NCBI GenBank assembly: GCA_044375625.1
Contig: JBILMH010000019.1
Coordinates: 1 to 29,027 of the forward strand
DNA from: CAISOG01 sp044375625
GTDB lineage: Bacteria; Pseudomonadota; Alphaproteobacteria; CAISOG01
DNA: 29,027 nt
Direction: 5' to 3'
Positions 16,815-23,900 of this stretch are shown here, piece after piece (within the stretch, counting starts at the first letter, position 1; every line of letters starts with the position of its first letter). A model generated the notes under the pieces. It had not been told where the DNA came from. It ran no database searches and saw only the letters and a list, made by a program, of their open reading frames with translations. The translations under genes and the position numbers were made by a program.

Positions 16815-17885
16815 ATGAACGACATCCTGCCCCCACCCGCTCCCACAACGAATGACGCGACCATTGATCCCGCCAACCATGCGAATCAGACCGATTTGCT
16901 GACGGTGTTGGCGGAACAGGCGGGCTTGCGGCTAGACAAATGGCTTAGCCTTTGTCGGCCTGAACAGTCGCGGGCGTTTTGGCAACGGGCGGTGGAATCG
17001 GGGCAGGTAGAACGCCTTGCCCCCGATGGCTGGCAGGGGGTCAATGATACCAGCCGCAAGGTGGCGGCGGCGGAGTGCTATCGCCTAAATTTGCCCGCGC
17101 CAACCGCTGTCAGCACGCTGACCCCCGTTTATCAAGACCTGACCATTTTGTATGAGGATGAGGCGTTGGTGGTGGTCGATAAGCCCGCCGGCCTGGTCAC
17201 CCACCCGGGCGCGGGCAGCCACGATGCCACCCTGGTGCAGGTGTTGTTGGCGCATACGGGCGGGCAGTTGGCCAGCACGGGGGGGCCGTTGCGCCCTGGC
17301 ATCGTTCATCGGCTGGATAAGGGGACCAGCGGCGTGATGGTGGTGGCCAAAACCGATGCCGCCCATCACCACCTGGCCAAACAATTTTCCGCGCATAGTA
17401 TTGATCGCGCCTATCAGGCGGTGGTGTGGGGATGCCCCAGCCCTGGCCGTGGCACCATTACCGGCGCAATTGGGCGCAGCGATCACAACCGCCAAAAGAT
17501 GGCGATCGTCAACGGGCGGGGCAAGCCAGCCGTTACGCATTATCAAGTGTTGCAAGCCCTGCAGGGGGGCATGGCCGCCCTGGTTCGTTGTCAGTTGGAA
17601 ACAGGGCGCACCCACCAAATTCGGGTGCATTTGACCAGCCTGGGGCACCCGCTGATCGGCGATGGCACCTATGGTGGCGTATCCGTGCAGAAAAAATTGC
17701 CCAAAAACGCGCCAGAATCCCTGGTTCAAACCATCAGGCAGCTGGATCGTCCCGCCCTGCACGCCGCGCTGTTAGGCTTTGTTCATCCCGTCAGCGGCGA
17801 TTTGATGCGCTTTGAATCGCCCCCGCCTGCCGATTTTCAGCAGTTGGTGGCGGCACTGACCAACTCCCATCGCAGTGCACAGTGA
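16815..17885 (+). CDS. RluA/RluD-family rRNA pseudouridine synthase
   Basis: 356 residues from the ATG at 16815; an in-frame TTG at 16779 is less likely. An S4 RNA-binding domain (about 31-95, GLRLDKWLSLCRPEQSR) is followed by the PseudoU_synth_2 catalytic domain with D168 in GIVHRLDKGTSGVMVVAKT, the universal catalytic aspartate, and RTHQIRVHLTSLGHPLIGD further on. The S4 domain plus this motif fits RluD-type enzymes that modify 23S rRNA helix 69, but RluC cannot be excluded. Its last codons form the first copy of the 13-bp box at 17868-17880. Divergent from mdh. Confidence 0.9.
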   Translation: MNDILPPPAPTTNDATIDPANHANQTDLLTVLAEQAGLRLDKWLSLCRPEQSRAFWQRAVESGQVERLAPDGWQGVNDTSRKVAAAECYRLNLPAPTAVSTLTPVYQDLTILYEDEALVVVDKPAGLVTHPGAGSHDATLVQVLLAHTGGQLASTGGPLRPGIVHRLDKGTSGVMVVAKTDAAHHHLAKQFSAHSIDRAYQAVVWGCPSPGRGTITGAIGRSDHNRQKMAIVNGRGKPAVTHYQVLQALQGGMAALVRCQLETGRTHQIRVHLTSLGHPLIGDGTYGGVSVQKKLPKNAPESLVQTIRQLDRPALHAALLGFVHPVSGDLMRFESPPPADFQQLVAALTNSHRSAQ

Positions 17886-17921
17886 TATTCTTGACGCCAT
17901 ACCCCTGTATTAAGTTATGAT
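17868..17921 (+). promoter_or_regulatory. Promoter module of the first orphan gene, with 13-bp box
   Basis: The box CATCGCAGTGCAC (17868-17880) lies ten bases before TTGACG (17891-17896), which is 19 bases before TATGAT (17916-17921). The same box, the same 10-base step and the same 19-base spacer occur at 18674-18727. The box overlaps the end of the RluD-type gene. Confidence 0.6.
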
Positions 17922-17956
17922 ACATTGTTTTAATTTTTTTAAAGGGAGTGATGTTT

Positions 17957-18619
17957 ATGGCAATTCATAGCGGCGAAGAGGGTAATTTTGTTACAGAAAA
18001 AGAAATTTCTGGGCTTCTAAATAAATCTCTTGATATAATTGATAACATTGGAAAGTATAGCGGAAATATGGTAAATTTTGTGGATGCTATCCTGAACAAT
18101 GCGGCAGAAACATTGGATAAATTAGACCGTGCTTTGCAAAATAACCAATTATATGATGACAACTCTGTGAATGTATTGTTAGATTTAATGCAAGAAATGG
18201 TTGATAAGGCGGTAGCGTTAGAACTTTTATTGCAGGATTCAAATCCAATGCTGAAAGGAATTCGCATAGATCTTCTGCAGAATCCTAATTATCGTGATGA
18301 TACATTGTGCACGCTTGCGTTAGAATATGCGCAGTTTGGAAAATCTGATAAATCTTTAGTAATTTTACAGGAGGTTATGCGTGAAAGCACACTAAAATCA
18401 AGATATAAAGCCGCGTGCCTTGTCTTGTATAGGGTTTATAACCAAGATAATGTGAATATTGAAATAGAAAAAGAATTGCGCTTATCGGCGGAAGCCATTG
18501 TTACTTTTGTTGCAAGTCTGCAGGAAGAGGAAGTAATTTCTAAAGATATATCTTTAGAAGATCATAAGTGTGCGCAGGAGATTAGGAATCGTATTTTTAG
18601 TGATGAACTTGTAAAGTAA
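17957..18619 (+). CDS. Orphan helical protein, AT-rich gene, unknown function
   Basis: 220 residues, no family recognised. The protein is acidic, has no signal peptide or membrane helix, and looks all-helical. Residues around 110-160 (LALEYAQFGKSDKSLVILQE) read like a tetratricopeptide-type helix pair. The gene is clearly AT-richer than its neighbours and uses codons such as TTA, ATA and AAA freely, which suggests acquisition from elsewhere. Start: the ATG at 17957 has GGGAG eight bases upstream; the ATG at 17951 is too close to that site. It has its own promoter module (17868-17921), and no terminator is evident before the next gene. Confidence 0.75.
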   Translation: MAIHSGEEGNFVTEKEISGLLNKSLDIIDNIGKYSGNMVNFVDAILNNAAETLDKLDRALQNNQLYDDNSVNVLLDLMQEMVDKAVALELLLQDSNPMLKGIRIDLLQNPNYRDDTLCTLALEYAQFGKSDKSLVILQEVMRESTLKSRYKAACLVLYRVYNQDNVNIEIEKELRLSAEAIVTFVASLQEEEVISKDISLEDHKCAQEIRNRIFSDELVK

Positions 18620-18673
18620 AAACTGTGATGATTAAGGCCGCTACAAAGATTTTTTAAAAGACTTTGGGGTATT

Positions 18674-18727
18674 CATCGCAGTGCACCATGCGCCTCTTGA
18701 TTTTGTCCCCGTGAAATAAGGTAGAAT
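18674..18727 (+). promoter_or_regulatory. Promoter module of the second orphan gene, with 13-bp box
   Basis: The box CATCGCAGTGCAC (18674-18686) is ten bases before TTGATT (18697-18702), then a 19-base spacer and TAGAAT (18722-18727). Aligned with the first module at a constant offset of 806 bases, 20 of the 34 positions from the -35 onward also match. Confidence 0.6.
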
Positions 18728-18761
18728 AGTGATATTAATGATGCCTAATAAAGGTTAGGGG

Positions 18762-19418
18762 ATGGCTTTTGTTGAACAACCTACCGTTGGCATATCAGCA
18801 ACTGGACAGGTTGTGGCATTTTTGCCAAGTGTTGTTACTGTTCCGGTGGCATCACTAACCAATTTACAACGCACAGATATCCTGTTAGATCCTGATGTTC
18901 AAGAAAAGTGTAACCATATAGCCGCTGAAATTGTTTTTGCGACTATTCAATTTTTCAACATTGCACAGCTGCAATCCCCATCGCAACACAGCGTGCGTTT
19001 GGAAAGTATGACACATGGTTTTGATGAATCAAGACCAACCTCAAAAGCGAATCTTTATTGTGATTTACCTAGCGTTGTTAATGATTTGACAGCTGATTTG
19101 ATAAGCGCAGATAGAGAAAATCGAATAAGTGCTTCGTTTATTAAGGATAATCAAGAGATGCTGAAATGCATCATTGCCCGCACCGCGATTTTTGTTGATG
19201 GCCAACCCTGTGACCAACAGACGGCGATTATTGAACAGGCCGATAAATTTTTAGGTGTAATGATACGGGCATTAGAGGATTTGCGCCAACCGCAACATGT
19301 TCCCCTGCAAACAGGTTTTTATGCAAAAAACGGATCCAATACCCCTGTTGATATGCAGGGCGGAACGGTAACGGTATCAGCATCAGCATTGCTAACGCAT
19401 TGGGGGCAAATGCGTTAG
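18762..19418 (+). CDS. Orphan protein of unknown function
   Basis: 218 residues, no family recognised. The N-terminus is rich in Val/Ala/Pro (VGISATGQVVAFLPSVVTVP) but too interrupted for a clear membrane helix. The middle is helical (residues about 45-165) and the C-terminus (FYAKNGSNTPVDMQGGTVTV) looks like strands. No convincing similarity to the preceding orphan, although their promoter regions are related. Start supported by AAAGG seven bases before the ATG. Base composition lies between the AT-rich neighbour and the core genes. The stop codon sits inside a perfect hairpin, followed by a terminator. Confidence 0.7.
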   Translation: MAFVEQPTVGISATGQVVAFLPSVVTVPVASLTNLQRTDILLDPDVQEKCNHIAAEIVFATIQFFNIAQLQSPSQHSVRLESMTHGFDESRPTSKANLYCDLPSVVNDLTADLISADRENRISASFIKDNQEMLKCIIARTAIFVDGQPCDQQTAIIEQADKFLGVMIRALEDLRQPQHVPLQTGFYAKNGSNTPVDMQGGTVTVSASALLTHWGQMR

Positions 19419-19419
19419 C
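19391..19419 (+). repeat. Perfect 11-bp hairpin over the stop codon of the second orphan gene
   Basis: GCTAACGCATT (19391-19401) pairs without mismatch with AATGCGTTAGC (19409-19419) around a 7-base loop. The TAG stop (19416-19418) is inside the right arm, so the stem codes for the last residues. Confidence 0.9.
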
Positions 19420-19425
19420 GGGCTA

Positions 19426-19450
19426 CTGGCCAGGCAATTTGGCCAGTTTT
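19426..19450 (+). terminator. Rho-independent terminator of the second orphan gene
   Basis: CTGGCCA (19426-19432), loop of 7, TGGCCAG (19440-19446), then TTTT. It stands six bases after the hairpin at 19391-19419. Confidence 0.75.
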
Positions 19451-19510
19451 CGGATGCAATCGACAGTCATTGAGTTGTCTAAGGCTATAGGATTGTGGCG
19501 GCTGCGGTTC

Positions 19511-19522
19511 GGGGGGGGGGGG
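19511..19522 (+). repeat. Homopolymer of 12 G
   Basis: Uninterrupted G tract outside any gene. Slippage would be expected, but no promoter or frame depends on it that I can see. Confidence 0.95.
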
Positions 19523-19568
19523 CGGAGATCCAGAGCCCTGTCGCCGCCTTTCCGCGCCCTAGCATCGC

Positions 19569-19624
19569 ATGGATCCCCCGCCTTTTCTTGTTGATAGGGG
19601 CGGAGGATGACGACTTTGGTGCGG
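19569..19624. repeat. Palindromic interspersed repeat, copy 1
   Basis: Starts ATGGATCCCCCGC and ends with GCGGAGGATGACGACTTTGG plus TGCGG (19600-19624), both identical to the copy at 19734-19775. The middle is about 14 bases longer than in copy 2. Resembles the REP-like family of the TGGATCCCCGCTTTCGCGG type found between genes in many proteobacteria. Confidence 0.85.
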
Positions 19625-19733
19625 GGAGGGTGATAGCGGAGTGGTAGAAATGGCGGTGCAATAAAAAAGGTCGTCGCTCTCGCGTAGGCGGGAGCCCACC
19701 AATCTTTACCGCGCAACCCAGCCGTTCCATCCT

Positions 19734-19775
19734 ATGGATCCCCCGCTTTCGCGGAGGATGACGACTTTGGTGCGG
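19734..19775. repeat. Palindromic interspersed repeat, copy 2
   Basis: 42 bp with the compact core CCGCTTTCGCGG, a near-perfect hairpin, and the same 13-base left and 25-base right arms as copy 1. Confidence 0.85.
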
Positions 19776-19843
19776 ATGCAGCCAGCCTCTTGCTGTTGCC
19801 ACGCACAACCCCCGCCCCTGTCTTTTTTACCCCCGCCCCCCAA

Positions 19844-19866
19844 CCCCCTCCCGCCAGGGGAGGGGG
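19844..19866. repeat. C/G-rich inverted repeat
   Basis: CCCCCTCC (19844-19851) and GGAGGGGG (19859-19866) form a perfect 8-bp stem over a 7-base loop. Flanked by further C- and G-tracts; another common type of intergenic palindrome. Confidence 0.75.
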
Positions 19867-20081
19867 AACACACTCCACCCTGGCGGGGGAGTCGGTGGGC
19901 GATAGCCCCGCGGTGGTGGGTAACGCGAGGGGAGTCGCGGGGGGCAGTCTAGCGGTGGGGGGGTATGGGGAAGAAGGGTCGGATGACGGCGTGTTTGCAA
20001 TGGATGAGGTTGGAAGGGCAGACTTTTGTATGGCGTGCGAACAATTTTTCCATCAACCGTAACTTTTTTGTTCTAAAAGGG

Positions 20082-20111
20082 TTGACATCTTTGTTGGTTA
20101 TTGATGGACTA
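20082..20111 (+). promoter_or_regulatory. Possible promoter of the 60-residue protein gene
   Basis: A perfect TTGACA at 20082-20087; the -10 is unclear (TGGACT or GGACTA at 17-18 bases). About 65 bases before the start codon. Confidence 0.35.
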
Positions 20112-20152
20112 ATGCTCTAGTTAACTTTTAATCCTATGGAAGGAATTTTGAT

Positions 20153-20335
20153 ATGGCGCTTTTTTTACGAGAGGACATTTACAGAAGCGGTGCTTCTGCA
20201 CCTGCAGGACACACTGAAGCAGTAGATCCTGACACTTTCGTTGAGGAAGAAAAGCTCCGACAACAACAAGCCGAAGCCCAAGATCCTTTAGGCGATCCTG
20301 AATATCTCGACCGCTTGCGTGAAAATACTAAGTAA
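20153..20335 (+). CDS. Small acidic protein of unknown function
   Basis: 60 residues, begins MALFLREDIYRSG and ends in a charged helix-forming tail (FVEEEKLRQQQAEAQDPLGD, then PEYLDRLRENTK). No signal peptide or membrane helix. I do not recognise the family. The case for a real gene is structural: an excellent ribosome site (AAGGA eight bases before ATG), a -35-like TTGACA upstream, a frame filling the space, and a very strong terminator about 60 bases after the stop. It is convergent with rpmE. Confidence 0.75.
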   Translation: MALFLREDIYRSGASAPAGHTEAVDPDTFVEEEKLRQQQAEAQDPLGDPEYLDRLRENTK

Positions 20336-20395
20336 CTTTTGATTTTGGCCAATAAAAGGCCTGCAAAAGTCTTTGCGATAGAAACGTCACAAATC

Positions 20396-20437
20396 AAATA
20401 ACCCGCAGGCGAAAAATCCTGCGGGTTATTTTTTGTT
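20396..20437 (+). terminator. Strong rho-independent terminator
   Basis: AAATAACCCGCAGG (20396-20409) pairs perfectly over 14 bp with CCTGCGGGTTATTT (20418-20431) around an 8-base loop, and continues into a T-rich tail. It ends the small gene on the plus strand. On the minus strand the tail is ATTTGATTTG, so it may also serve rpmE less efficiently. Confidence 0.9.
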
Positions 20438-20484
20438 TTGAAATTAGGTGGTTAGATGCGTTGTAATCGCCCTAAACCCAGCTC

Positions 20485-20718
20485 TTATTCAGGGTTTTTG
20501 CCAATGCTGATGTTGGCAAAGCGTTTGTTAAAGCGTGACAGCTGACCCACATCCTGCAACTGTTTGTTACCACCGGTCCAGGCGGGGTGGGATTTGCGAT
20601 CAACCTCCAACCGCATGGAATCACCCGCCTTACCATAGGTTGAACGGGTTTCATAGGTCGTCCCATCGGTCATGATAATGGTGATGGTGTGATAGTCGGG
20701 GTGAATATCAGGTTTCAT
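20485..20718 (-). CDS. rpmE: 50S ribosomal protein L31
   Basis: 77 residues, MKPDIHPDYHTITIIMTDGT onward, with STYGKAGD, KSHPAWTGG and VGQLSRFNKRF, the L31 family pattern. No cysteine is present, so this is the zinc-free form usual in alphaproteobacteria. The ATG at 20718 is chosen over a GTG two codons upstream because L31 proteins start MK-DIHP. Transcribed from a near-consensus promoter at 20756-20783. Confidence 0.95.
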   Translation of the reverse strand: MKPDIHPDYHTITIIMTDGTTYETRSTYGKAGDSMRLEVDRKSHPAWTGGNKQLQDVGQLSRFNKRFANISIGKNPE

Positions 20719-20755
20719 GGCCACAAGCTTTTAAAAAAAATTAAGGGTAAAGGTC

Positions 20756-20783
20756 TTTATACGGTACTTTTGGCCGCCGTCAA
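20756..20783 (-). promoter_or_regulatory. rpmE promoter
   Basis: On the minus strand TTGACG (20783-20778), a 16-base spacer, then TATAAA (20761-20756). The -10 ends 37 bases before the rpmE ATG. The boxes are the best sigma70 match in this part of the window. Confidence 0.6.
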
Positions 20784-20902
20784 GTCTGAAGTTGGGGGCA
20801 GGATGACAATGGAGTGCAGGAAAAGGCACGAATATCCTGCAGAAACTTCGCCCAGCCGCCCTATTCAATAATGCGGGTGGGTGCGGGTTGGGCGGGGGCA
20901 GG

Positions 20903-21487
20903 TTATTCGGTGGGGGCGGTACCATTCGCGGGTGCAGACGGCTCCTCCACCTCAACCTTAACCGCTCCGCTGGGGTTTTTGCAGTCCAGAACGACAATAT
21001 CGTAAACAGGGTGTTCCAGCGCGGATACAGCGGGCGAGCTGGCAAACATCCAACCGCTAAACAGGGTTACCGATTCCTCACCCTTTTTGGCTTCGCGGAT
21101 TTGCAAAAAGGCGGCCGCCTCAGGCCGATCCTCAGGCGGATTTTTGCGGCAATCCAGCGCGGTGATTTCCAACGTGCCAAAATGGGTTGGATCATCCACG
21201 GTGGCGGACAGTTTTTTGACCCGCGCCGTGACCTTATCCAACACCTGCACCACGGCGGCGGTATTGCTGCTGGGTCGTTCAATCGGGGTCATGATGGCGG
21301 GCGAGGGTGCGGGGGCAGGTGTGGTGGGGTTTGGCGATGCAGCAGATTCCGCCGCCGTTATCGTTGCCGATTTTGATTTGGCCGTTGATCCCGCCGATGC
21401 CGCCTTTGCGGGATGAGGCATGGTCGCCCACAGGGCAAAGGCCGTCAGAACAATAAGGCCGCTGGCAACGAAGGCTTTCCTAAGCAT
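20903..21487 (-). CDS. DUF2155 domain-containing exported protein
   Basis: 194 residues with an N-terminal signal or anchor (VASGLIVLTAFALWATMPHP), a low-complexity Ala/Ser/Pro linker to about residue 75, and a C-terminal DUF2155 domain recognisable by LDKVTARVKKLSA, FGTLEITALDCRKNPPEDRP and FSGWMFASSPAVSALEHPVY. Conserved in alphaproteobacteria; function unknown, presumably periplasmic. It starts 6 bp after the stop of the MlaD-like gene, so the two are coupled, and usually sits near the NDUFA12-like gene as here. Confidence 0.88.
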   Translation of the reverse strand: MLRKAFVASGLIVLTAFALWATMPHPAKAASAGSTAKSKSATITAAESAASPNPTTPAPAPSPAIMTPIERPSSNTAAVVQVLDKVTARVKKLSATVDDPTHFGTLEITALDCRKNPPEDRPEAAAFLQIREAKKGEESVTLFSGWMFASSPAVSALEHPVYDIVVLDCKNPSGAVKVEVEEPSAPANGTAPTE

Positions 21488-21493
21488 GGCGGC

Positions 21494-22075
21494 TTATTCA
21501 CCCGCAGGCAAATCGGCAGGAAAGTCCTCAGCCGGTTGATCCATTTTTAACCCAGGTTTGGGCAATGCATTTTTGGCTTTCGAGCTGGCAGAGGGCTTTG
21601 CATCCTCACCGCCATCTTTTGGTTTGGTAAAGATATATTCGCCAAGGGCTTGCACCAAATCAAATGGCGGTTGGGTGTAATTGATGCTGCCGCCTGGGGC
21701 AATCAATTCATCACTGCCCCCCGGCACGATGGAGACATAGCGGCCGCCCAACAACCCCTCACTGGAAATTTGCGCCACGCTGTCTTTTGGCAATTGGATT
21801 GCGGGGTTGGCGATGTGAATCACCGCCTGGGCAAAAAAGGTGGCGGGATCCAGCTTTAGCGAACTGATGGTGCCAACCTTAATGCCGGCCAGCTGAACAT
21901 CGCTGCCCACACTCAGGCCATCGACCCGTTCAAAACGCGCGTTCAGGCTATAGCCATCCCCATCCAAGCCGCCATGGGTGCGATTTTGCAGATAGACCAG
22001 GAAAAACCCTGCGACAATCAAAACGCCAAAGCCCAACAGGGTTTCAACCAGGTTATGACGATTGGTAACAGCCAT
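21494..22075 (-). CDS. mlaD: MlaD-type MCE domain lipid-transport protein
   Basis: 193 residues from the ATG at 22075, which has AAGGAG seven bases upstream; the longer open frame to 22111 is not used. One membrane helix (about 11-29, LLGFGVLIVAGFFLVYLQ) anchors a periplasmic MCE domain (about 38-125: VDGLSVGSDVQLAGIKVGTI and ISSEGLLGGRYVSIVPGG). The tail after about 140 is Lys/Pro/Ala-rich. In E. coli the MlaD hexamer binds phospholipids with MlaFEB in the inner membrane; the other Mla genes are not in this window. Confidence 0.88.
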   Translation of the reverse strand: MAVTNRHNLVETLLGFGVLIVAGFFLVYLQNRTHGGLDGDGYSLNARFERVDGLSVGSDVQLAGIKVGTISSLKLDPATFFAQAVIHIANPAIQLPKDSVAQISSEGLLGGRYVSIVPGGSDELIAPGGSINYTQPPFDLVQALGEYIFTKPKDGGEDAKPSASSKAKNALPKPGLKMDQPAEDFPADLPAGE

Positions 22076-22240
22076 TGGGGAACTCCTTTTTAAAAAACAT
22101 GATGATTGCACAGAAAAGCAACGCGGTTTCCAACATCACCATCAGTTGCCCAGGAATGCAAGAGGGGTCGTGCAAATAGGCTGGTCAGCTGATGCTTGCG
22201 GTGATGGGGCGGCTGGCAAAGGAAAGGCGGCGGCCGTCAA

Positions 22241-22603
22241 TTATTCGGGCGGTTGCCAGGCTTGGTAATCGCCAATTGCCTTAGGGCGGTGTCCACCGCG
22301 CAGCACATGACCCAGCGGGCGCCAAGCCAGTTTGGTGCCGGTCAAATTCGGTTGATGCGGCTTAATCCACGCCGGTTTTTTCTGATGGGCGGCGGATTCT
22401 GGCAGCGTATCCACCACATGATGCAGCCATCCATGCCACTCTGGCGGAACCTTGCTGGCCTCAGGCTGGCCATGAAAAATCATCCACCGCTTGGCGCGGC
22501 GGTTGGTGGGGATGGTTTTTTCGGTGTAATAGCGATTGCCATAAGAATCGCTGCCCACCTTGCGCCCATAAAGCCAGGTAAAAATTCTGGTGCCTAAGGT
22601 CAT
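22241..22603 (-). CDS. NDUFA12-like NADH:ubiquinone oxidoreductase accessory subunit
   Basis: 120 residues with the family signature RKVGSDSYGNRYYTEKTIPT, then RRAKRWMIFHG and PPEWHGWLHH. It is the bacterial relative of mitochondrial complex I subunit NDUFA12 (B17.2), found in alphaproteobacteria and encoded away from the nuo operon. Start choice: ATG at 22603 with GGAG eleven bases upstream, or a TTG two codons earlier with better spacing. Both are plausible. Followed after 165 bp by the MlaD-like gene; I see no gene or terminator in that gap. Confidence 0.88.
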   Translation of the reverse strand: MTLGTRIFTWLYGRKVGSDSYGNRYYTEKTIPTNRRAKRWMIFHGQPEASKVPPEWHGWLHHVVDTLPESAAHQKKPAWIKPHQPNLTGTKLAWRPLGHVLRGGHRPKAIGDYQAWQPPE

Positions 22604-22735
22604 AATCAATGTTGCTCCGCAATATTGCCAAGTTGCCCTTGCCTTTGGTCAATCCTAAACTTTTGTCATTGGCCAAGAGGAAAAAGGGAAACTTCTTTCC
22701 CCACTGGCTTAGCCAAATTATGGAGCCGTTGCAAC

Positions 22736-23218
22736 ATGTCCGTTAAAGAAATGGTTGATCTGCCCGCCCTGGTTCGGGCGCGTGGGCTGGAACTGCCCCC
22801 CCCACCGGGCAGCGTGGCCACCTATGCCCCCTTTGTCCGATTGGGCAATATGTTGCTAATGTCTGGGCAGATTCCCTTTTGTGAGGGGCGGGTATGTTAT
22901 ACAGGCCATGTTGGGCGCGATGTGTCGCTAATCGATGGTGCAAAGGCTGCCCAGCTATGCCTGCTGAACATTTTGGCGCATGTGGCGGTCGCGTTGCAAC
23001 AAACACCAACCCCCGTGTTGCGCTGTTTGAAACTGGGCGGCTTTATCCAAGCCACCGACAACTTTACTGACCATGCCAAGGTGATGAATGGGGCATCCGA
23101 CCTGATGGTCGATGTGTTGGGCGAGCATGGCCGCCATGCGCGTTCGACCATTGGTGTAGCCAGCCTGCCGCTGAATGCGGCGGTGGAGATTGATGCGCTG
23201 TTTGCGCTGGAGGGATAA
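22736..23218 (+). CDS. RidA/YjgF family protein
   Basis: 160 residues from the ATG at 22736 (MSVKEMVDLPALVRARGLEL), with GGAG ten bases upstream. The longer open frame to 22625 is not conserved-looking. The YjgF fold is evident from PFVRLGNMLLMSGQIPF, GHVGRDVSLIDGAKAAQLC and the C-terminal HARSTIGVASLPLNAAVEID. R136 and E151 match the positions needed for enamine/imine deaminase activity in RidA. The protein is about 30 residues longer than E. coli RidA, a different subgroup, so the substrate is open. It converges on the HAD gene with only 7 bp between stops. Confidence 0.88.
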   Translation: MSVKEMVDLPALVRARGLELPPPPGSVATYAPFVRLGNMLLMSGQIPFCEGRVCYTGHVGRDVSLIDGAKAAQLCLLNILAHVAVALQQTPTPVLRCLKLGGFIQATDNFTDHAKVMNGASDLMVDVLGEHGRHARSTIGVASLPLNAAVEIDALFALEG

Positions 23219-23225
23219 TGGTGGC

Positions 23226-23894
23226 TTAGTCCGCCAGCAGCCAGGCCGCCATGCTGTCAACCGAAGTCTTGGTGAAATCTGGGGCGGCCTGTGCCAGGGC
23301 TTCTTGGCTATTGTAGCCCCAGGTGACGGCACAGGTGGCAACCGCTGCCGCCTTGCCCATTTGGATGTCATAGATGCTGTCGCCGATCATCATGCAGTCG
23401 TTGGCCGCCACCCCCAGCTGCTCTATCAGGCTGAACAACATGTCGGGGGCGGGTTTGGAATTGACCACATCATCGCCGCCACGGCGCGCCTCAAACAACT
23501 CATTCCAGCCATAGCGATCCATCAGATCGGCCAGCGGGGCTGAGGGTTTAGCGGTGGCAATGGCCAGGCGATACCCCTTTGCCTTTAACTTGGGCAGCAG
23601 GTCATCGACCCCCGCAAAGGGCGCATGCTGAAACTGACCATGGGTGGCATAATGGTGACGATAGCAGGCCACCAACCGTGTTACCGTGTCGGCATCCACA
23701 TCGGGCAAAGCGCGCGCCAACGCAACAGGGGCGGGCAGGCCGATGTTGCCCGCAATCACCTCAGGCGACAGCGGCGGCAGGCCAAATTCGTCTAAGGCCT
23801 TTAGCACGGACGACGTAATCGCCTCACGGCTGTCAACCAGGGTGCCGTCAAAATCAAACATCAGGACGGGGGGGATTGGGTGGCCAGATTTCAT
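23226..23894 (-). CDS. HAD-family phosphatase (phosphoglycolate phosphatase-like)
   Basis: 222 residues. HAD motif I LMFDFDGTLVDS (nucleophile D14, acid D16), motif II in LAIATAKPSA, motif III lysine in NSKPAPDM, and motif IV MIGDSIYDIQMGKAA. The helical cap after motif I is of the Gph/PGMB type. Substrate could be phosphoglycolate or another small phosphate ester. It is the last gene of the F0 run, starting 6 bp after the b-subunit stop, so it is probably cotranscribed with the ATP synthase genes. Confidence 0.88.
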   Translation of the reverse strand: MKSGHPIPPVLMFDFDGTLVDSREAITSSVLKALDEFGLPPLSPEVIAGNIGLPAPVALARALPDVDADTVTRLVACYRHHYATHGQFQHAPFAGVDDLLPKLKAKGYRLAIATAKPSAPLADLMDRYGWNELFEARRGGDDVVNSKPAPDMLFSLIEQLGVAANDCMMIGDSIYDIQMGKAAAVATCAVTWGYNSQEALAQAAPDFTKTSVDSMAAWLLAD

Positions 23895-23900
23895 GACGAT

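Larger units (their letters stand above)
19451..20081. repeat. Gene-free, repeat-rich intergenic stretch
   Basis: About 630 bp with no supportable gene. It holds a run of 12 G (19511-19522), two copies of a palindromic interspersed element, a C/G-rich inverted repeat (19844-19866) and its G-rich surroundings. Short open frames here translate as Pro/Arg/Gly-rich sequence typical of repeats and lack ribosome sites. Confidence 0.75.

Noticed and set aside
18620..18673. Terminator after the first orphan gene
   Set aside because: CAAAG/CTTTG arms exist around an AT-rich loop, but they are short and lack a T-tail, so readthrough into the second orphan gene remains possible.
19485..20062. Short Pro/Arg/Gly-rich frames on both strands of the repeat island
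   Set aside because: They cross palindromic repeats and a G homopolymer and lack ribosome sites. Similar false genes are common over such repeats.
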